In this document: positions 1 to 5,427 of the stretch, piece after piece
How positions within the stretch are numbered: the first letter of the stretch is position 1
How the letters are laid out: each line of letters opens with the position of its first letter
From: Phycisphaerae bacterium
GTDB lineage: Bacteria; Planctomycetota; Phycisphaerae; Sedimentisphaerales; SG8-4
Direction: 5' to 3'
NCBI GenBank assembly: GCA_030614945.1
Contig: JAUXAH010000147.1
Span: 1-5,427 of the forward strand
DNA length: 5,427 nucleotides
Made by a program: the position numbers and the translations under genes
The notes under the pieces: model-generated
Database searches by the model: none
Seen by the model: the letters and a program-made list of their open reading frames with translations, nothing else
Told to the model about the DNA's origin: nothing

Positions 1-2236
1 TCGGCGTGGCCGTCATCGTAAGAACGTCAACATTAACTCGCAGCTTCTTGAGTTTCTCTTTATGTTCAACGCCGAACCGCTGCTCCTCGTCGATTATCAA
101 CAGCCCCAAATCGCGGAATCCCACGTCGCCGCTCAGAAGCCGATGCGTCCCTATCAGCACGTCAACCCTGCCCTGCTTTGTCCGTGCGATTATGTCCCTG
201 GCCTGCTTCGGCGTCTTGAACCGATTAAGGACCTCGATGCAAACCGGAAAATCTGCAAACCGCTCGGTAAAAGTCCTGCCGTGCTGCACACACAACACCG
301 TTGTCGGCACCAGGATAGCAACCTGCTTACCGTTCTCGACCACCTTAAACGCCGCACGCATCGCAAGCTCGGTCTTGCCGTAGCCCACGTCACCGCAGAG
401 CAGTCTATCCATCGCCACGGCTTCCTGCATATCCGCCTTGATGTGCTCTACGGCGGTCGTCTGGTCTGGCGTCTCCTGAGATGCAAATGACTCTTCAAAT
501 TCCACCTGCCAGCTCGAATCGGCCGAAAACGCAATACCGCCTATTGTTTGGCGCTTCGCCTGGACCTCAAGCAATTCGGCGGCAAGGTCCCGAACGGAGG
601 CCGTAACTTTTTCTTTCTGTCTCTGCCATCTTTTCGAGCCAACCTTGCTCAACTTCGGCCGCTTCGGACTTGTCCCGATATACTTTTGCACCAGTGCGAT
701 ATTGCGGACCGAAACCTGTATCTTTACACCGTCGGCGTACTTAATAGTCAAATACTCTGATGTACCTCCTTTTTCCTTGATGGTTTTCACGCCTAAAAAC
801 TTGCCGATGCCGTAGGAGGCGTGAACAACGTAGTCGCCCGCCTGCAAATCACTGAGAGTATCCACCGGCGACGTCGCCCGCATCGGCCGCTGCCTTCTCC
901 TGAGCGCATATTGCCCGAACAGCTCGTGATGACTTATTACTATTCGTTTTAGCGAATTTACAACAAAGCCCTGATGAATAAACCCCTGCAACAGCTTGAA
1001 GTTCGCCGGCACTTTTTTGTTAATCTCATTGATAATTTCACTTACCCGCTTGATTTCCGCCGAGGCCTCACAGTAAAGCAATATCTTCTTTCCCTGCTTT
1101 GCCTCCTGGACTAATTCCTCCAGGGCCTCTTTATGTCCCGCCCACAGGGAAGCGGCCTTGTGCTGGAACCGCTGCACACTCTTTATATCGACCTTAAGGA
1201 AATCACCGGAGGTCGAAGGGACAAATCGGTAGATTCTCAACTGCGTAAATCCTTCTAAGCCGGCATAAATATCCCGCCAGCTATATAGCCGTCCCGCATC
1301 TTCAGCCCGCTCTAAAAACACGTTTGCAACTTCTTCAATGTCACCCGGCTCTTCAAGAATTATTATGGTATCTTCCGGCAGGATATTTACAAAAAGCTCC
1401 CTCTGCTCTGCCGCAGTCCCGCAAACCGCCGAAATTATCCTGATACTCTCTATTTGCCGGCTCGAACGCTGCGTGTCCAGATTGATTTCGCGGATACTCT
1501 CTACAGTGTCACCGAAAAATTCAACCCTGACCGCCTCAGCCCCGTTAGAAGTTCCTGCCGATAACGGGCTTGATTGCATCCATCGTCCATCGTCCATCGT
1601 CCGTCGTCTGTCGTCAAAGGTCTGGTTTTGGGTCTTGAGTCTTGGGTCTTGAGTCTTGAGTGTCAGCGGTGCAAAAATATCAACAATCCCACCCCGACGC
1701 GCAAACTGGCCCGGCAAATCAACCCTTTCCACACGCTCAAAACCATTATCTACCAGCCAGCCAACCACCTCTTCCGGCGACACCACCTTATTTATTTGCA
1801 GCTTAAGACAGCTTTCCTCCAGAGCTTCCGGTCTCGGTATCGGCTGACAAAGCGCCTGTATAGGTGCCGGGATAATAAATCGTGCCCCGTGCGTTGGCTC
1901 ACGAGCGACAAGCGACGAGACACGAGCAACGAGCTTCAACCTTTCAGCGCGAATCTCATCAGTGGCGTCGGCCAAATCTTCCTCGCCCTCCCAGGCAGGC
2001 AAAGATTCAATCCTTTCGCCCCCAAAAGTGTGCAAATCATCGCTGGCCTTGTCGGCATCGTCAATATGCGGACAGATATACAAAATCGGCCGGCTGAGCT
2101 CCTCCGATACGTAAGCCCCCAGCAGGCGCGCAAACGACCCCCACGTCCCCTCGACTTCTACCGGCCCGTCCTCGGGTTTTGCCGTCTTAAGCCGGGAGAT
2201 TATCTCCGCAACCGTCTTATCTTTGCCAAGATTCAC
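1..2236 (-). CDS. mfd: Transcription-repair coupling factor Mfd (partial, C-terminus beyond the left edge)
   Basis: Mfd is a cytoplasmic DNA translocase that pushes stalled RNA polymerase off damaged template and recruits UvrA for nucleotide excision repair. I read about 745 codons with no internal stop. Numbering from GTG 2236, the UvrB-like N-terminal module covers roughly residues 1-300, with LPAWE, PAPIQAL, QFARRGGIVDIF (177 onward) and VEFFGDTVESI. The CarD-like RNA-polymerase-interacting domain begins near 468 (GDYVVHASYGIGKFLG), followed by LVQKYIG and DLAAELL. The helicase domain shows ETPDQ, Walker A GDVGYGKTE (Lys621), LVPTT, GTHRLL, Walker B DEEQRFG (Asp716) and TMTATP at the edge. 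About 400 C-terminal residues are missing. Spacing matches E. coli Mfd closely. The start is uncertain: an in-frame TAG at 2240-2242 is followed directly by TTG (2239) and GTG (2236). No ATG occurs in frame until the repeat region, and no clear Shine-Dalgarno is visible. Heptamer arrays interrupt the frame near residues 101-113 and 193-219. The family call is certain; the start is not. Confidence 0.96.
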   Translation of the reverse strand, partial: MNLGKDKTVAEIISRLKTAKPEDGPVEVEGTWGSFARLLGAYVSEELSRPILYICPHIDDADKASDDLHTFGGERIESLPAWEGEEDLADATDEIRAERLKLVARVSSLVAREPTHGARFIIPAPIQALCQPIPRPEALEESCLKLQINKVVSPEEVVGWLVDNGFERVERVDLPGQFARRGGIVDIFAPLTLKTQDPRLKTQNQTFDDRRRTMDDGRWMQSSPLSAGTSNGAEAVRVEFFGDTVESIREINLDTQRSSRQIESIRIISAVCGTAAEQRELFVNILPEDTIIILEEPGDIEEVANVFLERAEDAGRLYSWRDIYAGLEGFTQLRIYRFVPSTSGDFLKVDIKSVQRFQHKAASLWAGHKEALEELVQEAKQGKKILLYCEASAEIKRVSEIINEINKKVPANFKLLQGFIHQGFVVNSLKRIVISHHELFGQYALRRRQRPMRATSPVDTLSDLQAGDYVVHASYGIGKFLGVKTIKEKGGTSEYLTIKYADGVKIQVSVRNIALVQKYIGTSPKRPKLSKVGSKRWQRQKEKVTASVRDLAAELLEVQAKRQTIGGIAFSADSSWQVEFEESFASQETPDQTTAVEHIKADMQEAVAMDRLLCGDVGYGKTELAMRAAFKVVENGKQVAILVPTTVLCVQHGRTFTERFADFPVCIEVLNRFKTPKQARDIIARTKQGRVDVLIGTHRLLSGDVGFRDLGLLIIDEEQRFGVEHKEKLKKLRVNVDVLTMTATP
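1581..1615. repeat. Tandem heptamer array A inside mfd (5 units, CATCGTC type)
   Basis: Five contiguous 7-bp units on the plus strand: CATCGTC three times, then CGTCGTC, then TGTCGTC. On the mfd coding strand the unit reads GACGATG, and the array is translated as an acidic/arginine stretch that includes FDDRRR and MDDGR. It lies between the conserved segments RRGGIVDIF and VEFFGDTVESI of the UvrB-like module, where homologues have only a short loop. The first three units are identical and the last two differ at one or two positions. Confidence 0.93.
1626..1660. repeat. Tandem heptamer array B inside mfd (5 units, TCTTGAG type)
   Basis: In phase on the plus strand: a diverged TTTTGGG at 1626-1632, then TCTTGAG, TCTTGGG, TCTTGAG and TCTTGAG ending at 1660. 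On the coding strand the unit is CTCAAGA, translated as part of a lysine/glutamine-rich stretch with LKTQ appearing twice. Only 10 bp separate it from array A, although the two unit sequences are unrelated. Together they make an insert of roughly 40 residues in Mfd relative to the E. coli protein as I recall it. Confidence 0.92.
1901..1935. repeat. Tandem heptamer array C inside mfd (5 units, ACGAGCR type)
   Basis: Five contiguous 7-bp units on the plus strand: ACGAGCG, ACAAGCG, ACGAGAC, ACGAGCA and ACGAGCT. On the coding strand the consensus is NGCTCGT. It is translated at Mfd residues about 101-113, with the mirrored segments LVAR and SSLVAR, between the conserved helix EIRAERLK and the strand RFIIPAPIQAL. 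The units are more diverged than in arrays A and B, but a register of exactly 7 bp holds across all five. Confidence 0.85.
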
Positions 2237-2282
2237 CAACTATTTAATAACCGTTAGCCACCGCCAGCAAGACCCGGTCAAA

Positions 2283-2331
2283 AATCCTCAATCGAAAATA
2301 ATCAATAGTAAATATTAAGTAGTCAATCGTC
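2283..2331. repeat. Degenerate heptamer pattern in the pfk-mfd spacer
   Basis: Seven successive 7-bp blocks on the plus strand can be aligned: AATCCTC, AATCGAA, AATAATC, AATAGTA, AATATTA, AGTAGTC and AATCGTC. Six of seven begin with AAT. The tract is AT-rich, so part of this register could be chance. The same 7-bp period in the neighbouring gene makes a decayed heptamer array plausible. It fills about half of the 101-bp spacer. Confidence 0.45.
2298..2326 (-). promoter_or_regulatory. Possible sigma-70-type promoter for mfd
   Basis: Reading the minus strand, TTGACT (2326-2321; five of six matches to TTGACA) is followed after 17 bp by GATTAT (2303-2298; four of six to TATAAT). Transcription would start about 50 bp before the mfd start codon. 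The elements lie inside the degenerate heptamer tract, whose AT-rich units resemble promoter boxes by composition, so a false positive is quite possible. Confidence 0.3.
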
Positions 2332-2340
2332 AGCGGCTAA

Positions 2341-3438
2341 TCAGACCCCGAAACTCGTTCCAACTCCCAGCGCCGCTCTTATAAGGTGATGGTTCTTCGG
2401 CACGGTCTTTATCTTGCCGGCCACCCGCGAAAGCGGAATGCTCGACAGTTTACCATCTTTCCACACCACCAGGTGCCCCCTCACGCCTTTCATTAAAAGC
2501 TCGACAGCGGTATGGCCAAAGCTCGTTGCAAGAAGCCTGTCAAACGGCGTGGGTGTTCCGCCCCGCTGCACATGCCCGAGAACAACCGCCCGGCACTCAA
2601 GCCCTGTCTGCTCGTTGATTTGCATCGCCAGTACATTTGCGATTCCTCCCAGCCGAATCGGGTCGGTACTGCGGGCGACCCTTTTGGCAACAACCATTTT
2701 GCCGCCTTTTTGCTTTGCCCCTTCAGCCGCCACTACGATGCTGAATCTCTTGCCCCGCTTCGACCGGCCGAGCACAAAATCGCAGATTTTATCGAGACGA
2801 TACGGCATCTCCGGCAAAAGGATTACATCCGAGCCGCTCGCAACGCCTGAATGAAGGGCAATCCAGCCGGCGTATCTGCCCATAACCTCGATAATCATTA
2901 CCCGATGATGAGAGCTGGCTGTCGTGTGGATTTTATCGACCGCCTCCGTGGCCGTGGTAACAGCCGTGTTAAAGCCAAAGGTAACATCCGTGCCGTAAAT
3001 GTCATTGTCAATTGTCTTGGGCACGCCCATAACGCTGATGCCTTTCCTGGCGAATTCGGCAGCAGATGCCATCGTACCGTCGCCGCCGATACAAATAAGT
3101 GCGTCGATGCCGTGGCCCTTGAGCACCTTGACGCAGTTATCCGAAACGTCCCTCGTCCGGGTCGTTTTGCCGACGTTTGAGAGATACTTGAACGGATTGG
3201 CCACGTTGCACGAACCCAGAATCGTTCCGCCGACCGTCAAAATATTGCTCACCTCGTTGTAGCTGAGCACGTGCATCCGGTCTTCAATCAATCCCAGGAA
3301 GCCGTCTTCAATTCCCCAGACCTCGAGGCCGAATTTGTTTATCGCGGTTTTGGTAACGGCCCTGATAACAGCGTTAAGACCGGGGCAATCTCCGCCGCCG
3401 GTCAGCACGGCTATGGATTTGATGCTCTTGGCTTTCAT
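2341..3438 (-). CDS. pfkA: 6-phosphofructokinase, PPi-PFK-like (group III type) lineage
   Basis: This enzyme phosphorylates fructose 6-phosphate to fructose 1,6-bisphosphate in the cytoplasm, the committing step of glycolysis. The 365-residue product is complete. Visible motifs are GGGDCPGLN (14-22), GGDGT (118-122), PKTIDND (140-146, with Asp144 as catalytic base), Arg179 and MGRYAGW (186-192) for substrate binding, PE at 209-210, and GHVQRGGTPTPFDR from 288. The position equivalent to E. coli Gly104 is Gly121, as in ATP users. The position equivalent to Gly124 is Lys141, as in PPi-type and group III enzymes. The phosphoryl donor is therefore probably ATP but not certain. I chose ATG 3438 (MKAKSIKSIAV) over an upstream TTG at 3474 because AAAGGA lies 9 bp before the ATG and the GGGDCPGLN spacing then matches the family. 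Transketolase ends 132 bp upstream and mfd starts about 100 bp downstream. No frameshift or missing catalytic residue is seen. Confidence 0.96.
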   Translation of the reverse strand: MKAKSIKSIAVLTGGGDCPGLNAVIRAVTKTAINKFGLEVWGIEDGFLGLIEDRMHVLSYNEVSNILTVGGTILGSCNVANPFKYLSNVGKTTRTRDVSDNCVKVLKGHGIDALICIGGDGTMASAAEFARKGISVMGVPKTIDNDIYGTDVTFGFNTAVTTATEAVDKIHTTASSHHRVMIIEVMGRYAGWIALHSGVASGSDVILLPEMPYRLDKICDFVLGRSKRGKRFSIVVAAEGAKQKGGKMVVAKRVARSTDPIRLGGIANVLAMQINEQTGLECRAVVLGHVQRGGTPTPFDRLLATSFGHTAVELLMKGVRGHLVVWKDGKLSSIPLSRVAGKIKTVPKNHHLIRAALGVGTSFGV

Positions 3439-3447
3439 AATATCCCG

Positions 3448-3453
3448 TCCTTT
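3448..3453 (-). promoter_or_regulatory. Ribosome binding site of pfk
   Basis: The minus strand reads AAAGGA here, with 9 bp between it and the ATG at 3438. It decides the pfk start in favour of MKAKSIKS rather than the TTG codon 12 codons upstream. Confidence 0.7.
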
Positions 3454-3466
3454 TCGCTTAAAAGTC

Positions 3467-3484
3467 TCAAACAAAACCGTTTGA
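3467..3484. other. Small perfect inverted repeat upstream of pfk
   Basis: TCAAAC and GTTTGA form a perfect 6-bp stem around a 6-base loop, about 30-45 bp before the pfk start codon. It is not followed by a T-run on either strand, so it does not look like an intrinsic terminator. It could be a leader hairpin, a small operator, or chance. Confidence 0.35.
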
Positions 3485-3494
3485 TTAGTACCAT

Positions 3495-3522
3495 TGTCAT
3501 TCTGAGCGAAGCGAAGAATCTC
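3495..3522. repeat. Dispersed intergenic repeat with core CTGAGCGAAGCGAAGAAT
   Basis: The 28-bp segment contains CTGAGCGAAGCGAAGAAT flanked by TGTCATT and CTC, with a 5-bp inverted repeat ATTCT/AGAAT at 3499-3503 and 3515-3519. From memory, this same sequence recurs in intergenic regions of many unrelated bacterial genomes. It is known from spurious translations containing VILSEAKNL, and that peptide is exactly what the plus strand encodes here. Only one copy is present in the window, so its repeat status rests on recall and not on internal evidence. Confidence 0.65.
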
Positions 3523-3525
3523 ATT

Positions 3526-3554
3526 ATTTTAGGTGACATATAGGATTTTGTTAG
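3526..3554 (-). promoter_or_regulatory. Possible promoter for pfk
   Basis: On the minus strand CTAACA (3554-3549; four of six to TTGACA) precedes TAAAAT (3531-3526; five of six to TATAAT) by 17 bp. Transcription would begin near 3519, inside the dispersed repeat, giving a leader of about 80 bases. Co-transcription from the transketolase gene is an equally good explanation for pfk expression, because no terminator is seen between the two genes. Confidence 0.25.
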
Positions 3555-3570
3555 GCACTTTAAAGTCTTA

Positions 3571-5427
3571 TCAACTCATCGCTTTTTTCGCAGCTTCTAT
3601 TGTCTTCTCGACTGTAATCCCAAACTTCTCGAAGCAAACCTTGCCGGGTGCAGATGCACCAAATGATGACATCCCGATAAAGATACCTTCATCGCCCAGC
3701 CACTTATTCCAGCCCAGTTCGACACCGGCCTCGATTCCAACTCTCGCTTTCACATTGGGCGGAAGAACCGAGTCCCGGTATTCTTTACTCTGCTTTTCAA
3801 ACAGCTCCCAGCAGGGCATACTAACAACCTGCGCACTAATCCCTTCAGCCGCCAGTTTCTCTGCGGTGTCCATCGCAATAGAAACTTCCGAGCCGGTCGC
3901 CAAAAGCAACACATCCGGCTTATCCACGCCGAGAAGAACATAAGCGCCCTGGCTTAAATTTGTCGCAGAACCATATTTACTTTGGTCGATAACGGCAAGT
4001 CCCTGGCGAGTAAGAAGCAGAGCCACCGGCCCGTCCCGATGCTCTAATGCAAATTTCCACGCCTGCGCCGTCTCATTTGCATCGGCAGGTCTGAACACCA
4101 TCAGATTTGGTATCGCCCGCAAAGCTGCAATCTGCTCTACCGGCTGATGGGTCGGCCCATCCTCGCCGATACCTACGCTGTCATGAGTGAACACAAATAT
4201 GGTCGGATACTTCGACAGGGCCGCCACCCGAACCGCTCCCCGCATATAATCGGAGAAAACCAGAAACGTCCCGCCATACGCCCGCACCAGGTCGCTTACG
4301 GATATCCCGTTCATTATCGCCCCCATCGCATGCTCCCTGACCCCGTAATGTATATACCTGCCGTCCCGCGCATCTTTCTGGAAATCCTTTGCCCCGGCAA
4401 ACTTTGTATTGTTCGAAGGCGTCAAATCCGCCGAGCCGCCCAGAACCAGCGGCAGCTTCGGCATCACCGCATCCAGCACCTTCCCTGAGGCCTTGCGCGT
4501 CGCAACAGAGCTGCCCACCACCTCAAACTTCGGTAAAATATCATCGAGATTCACACCTGGCTTCCCCGCCGCTGCATCACGGAACTGCCGGCCAAGCTCC
4601 GGATGCGCCCTGGCATAATCCTCAAACATCTTGTTCCACACCTTCTCCGCCTCTTCGCCTTTCTCGACGGCCTTTCGCATATGAGCCAATACCTCCTCCG
4701 GCACAACGAAACTTTTATCAGGGTCCCAGCCGAATTTTTCCTTAATCAACCTGATTTCATCATCACCCAGAGCAGCGCCGTGGGCTTCAGCCGTATCCTG
4801 CTTGTTCGGACTGCCGTAAGCGATATGCGTGCGAAGTTTTATAATCGAAGGCCGCTCCTTTTCTTGCTCGGCATTGGCCAGCGCCTTCTCGAAGGCAGCC
4901 ATATCATTGCCGTCACCGCCAACCTCCTGCACGTTCCAGCCGTATGCTTCATAACGCCTGGCCCTGTCTTCCGTAAATGCAAGGTCAGTGTTACCGTCAA
5001 TAGAAATATGATTGTCATCATAAACAACAATAAGGTTATCCAGGCCCAGATGTCCCGCCAAGGAGCTGGCCTCCGAGGCAACGCCTTCTTCTAAATCACC
5101 ATCGCTGGCAATGACATAGACTTTATAATCGATGATGCCAAAACCATCTCGATTGAAATAGCCGGCCAGATACTTCTCGGCTATTGCCATTCCAACCGCA
5201 TTGGAAATCCCCTGCCCTAAAGGCCCGGTCGTAACTTCAACCCCGCGCTGAGGGTCGTATTCCGGATGTCCCGGCGTCTTGCTGCCCCACTGCCGAAAGT
5301 TCTTCAATTCATCCAGACTCAAATCATAACCGGTCAAATACAGCAGCGAGTATAGCAGTATACTGCCGTGGCCCGCCGAAAGAACAAAACGGTCCCTGTT
5401 GTGCCATCTCGGATTGGCCGGGTTATA
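3571..5427 (-). CDS. tkt: Transketolase (partial, N-terminus beyond the right edge)
   Basis: This thiamine-diphosphate enzyme moves two-carbon ketol units between sugar phosphates in the cytoplasm, linking glycolysis to the non-oxidative pentose phosphate (or Calvin-type) pathway. The frame is open to the right edge and gives 618 residues beginning YNPANPRW. By comparison with E. coli TktA about 45-50 residues are missing. The cofactor-binding domain shows SAGHGS (17-22), TPGHPE, GPLGQG, the diphosphate/metal motif SDGDLEEG with Asp109 and Asn139 (DDNHISID), and AHGAALG (His216). The pyrimidine-binding domain shows [14 protein letters not shown] with the catalytic glutamate at residue 365 (codon 4333-4335), and [12 protein letters not shown] with His427. 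The C-terminal domain follows ([23 protein letters not shown]) and ends in KKAMS. All expected active-site residues are present. A TTG at 5337 is internal and is not the start, because conserved transketolase sequence continues upstream of it. Confidence 0.97.
   Translation of the reverse strand, partial: YNPANPRWHNRDRFVLSAGHGSILLYSLLYLTGYDLSLDELKNFRQWGSKTPGHPEYDPQRGVEVTTGPLGQGISNAVGMAIAEKYLAGYFNRDGFGIIDYKVYVIASDGDLEEGVASEASSLAGHLGLDNLIVVYDDNHISIDGNTDLAFTEDRARRYEAYGWNVQEVGGDGNDMAAFEKALANAEQEKERPSIIKLRTHIAYGSPNKQDTAEAHGAALGDDEIRLIKEKFGWDPDKSFVVPEEVLAHMRKAVEKGEEAEKVWNKMFEDYARAHPELGRQFRDAAAGKPGVNLDDILPKFEVVGSSVATRKASGKVLDAVMPKLPLVLGGSADLTPSNNTKFAGAKDFQKDARDGRYIHYGVREHAMGAIMNGISVSDLVRAYGGTFLVFSDYMRGAVRVAALSKYPTIFVFTHDSVGIGEDGPTHQPVEQIAALRAIPNLMVFRPADANETAQAWKFALEHRDGPVALLLTRQGLAVIDQSKYGSATNLSQGAYVLLGVDKPDVLLLATGSEVSIAMDTAEKLAAEGISAQVVSMPCWELFEKQSKEYRDSVLPPNVKARVGIEAGVELGWNKWLGDEGIFIGMSSFGASAPGKVCFEKFGITVEKTIEAAKKAMS

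Noticed and set aside
1..490. Two overlapping plus-strand open frames near the left edge
   Set aside because: They lie opposite the Mfd helicase domain, whose motifs (GDVGYGKTE, DEEQRFG, TMTATP) read clearly on the minus strand.
1581..1660. CRISPR-like array
   Set aside because: The units are contiguous 7-bp repeats with no spacers, unlike CRISPR repeats, and there is no cas gene nearby.
1561..1680. Possible frameshift or pseudogene in mfd at the repeats
   Set aside because: I followed the frame codon by codon through both arrays and found no stop. Conserved Mfd sequence resumes in the same frame on both sides.
1574..2257. A 227-codon plus-strand open frame containing HPSSIVHRPSS and LGLESWVLSLE
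   Set aside because: It is antisense to conserved mfd sequence throughout. Its repetitive peptide is simply the heptamer arrays read on the other strand.
3271..3543. A 90-codon plus-strand open frame ending in VILSEAKNL
   Set aside because: It overlaps the pfk start antisense, and its C-terminal peptide is the translation of the dispersed repeat, a known source of spurious proteins.
3557..3566. The 10-bp palindrome ACTTTAAAGT just after the transketolase stop
   Set aside because: It is too short and AT-rich for a stable terminator stem, has no T-run after it, and could easily be chance.
3458..3570. Near-identical stretches TAAGACTTTAAAG and TGAGACTTTTAAG at the two ends of the spacer
   Set aside because: The match is short, imperfect and AT-rich, with no sign of a target-site duplication or an element between them.

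Overview
The window is a stretch of bacterial chromosome with three housekeeping genes, all on the minus strand. In transcription order they are transketolase (right part, N-terminus beyond the right edge), a 6-phosphofructokinase of the PPi-PFK-like lineage (centre), and the transcription-repair coupling factor Mfd (left part, C-terminus beyond the left edge). The gaps are short, 132 bp and 101 bp. No RNA gene, transposase, CRISPR array or phage gene is visible. The host is an unidentified bacterium of moderate GC content. The combination of a PKTIDND-type PFK, dispersed heptamer repeats and the intergenic 'CATTCTGAGCGAAGCGAAGAAT' repeat reminds me of anaerobic or environmental lineages such as Planctomycetota (Phycisphaerae) or Chloroflexota, but this is a weak impression and not a classification.

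Layout: positions 1-2236 hold mfd, open through the left edge. Its reading frame runs without interruption from a non-ATG start to the TMTATP helicase motif. Positions 2237-2340 are an AT-rich spacer with a degenerate heptamer pattern and a promoter-like sequence. Positions 2341-3438 hold pfk, complete, with a good Shine-Dalgarno. Positions 3439-3570 are a spacer with a small perfect hairpin, the dispersed repeat and a possible promoter. Positions 3571-5427 hold the transketolase, 618 residues with about 45-50 N-terminal residues missing beyond the edge.

Functionally, transketolase and phosphofructokinase act in adjoining central carbon routes (non-oxidative pentose phosphate pathway and upper glycolysis). 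Mfd removes stalled RNA polymerase from damaged DNA and recruits UvrA, so it has no metabolic link to the other two.

The most notable signal is not a gene. Three short tandem arrays of 7-bp units, each with a different unit sequence and about five copies, lie inside the mfd reading frame at 1581-1615, 1626-1660 and 1901-1935. A fourth, decayed heptamer pattern fills the spacer just upstream of mfd. The arrays are translated and fall at places where Mfd homologues have loops. They look like heptamer elements that inserted into an essential-type repair gene while the frame was kept. I see no new multi-gene system here.
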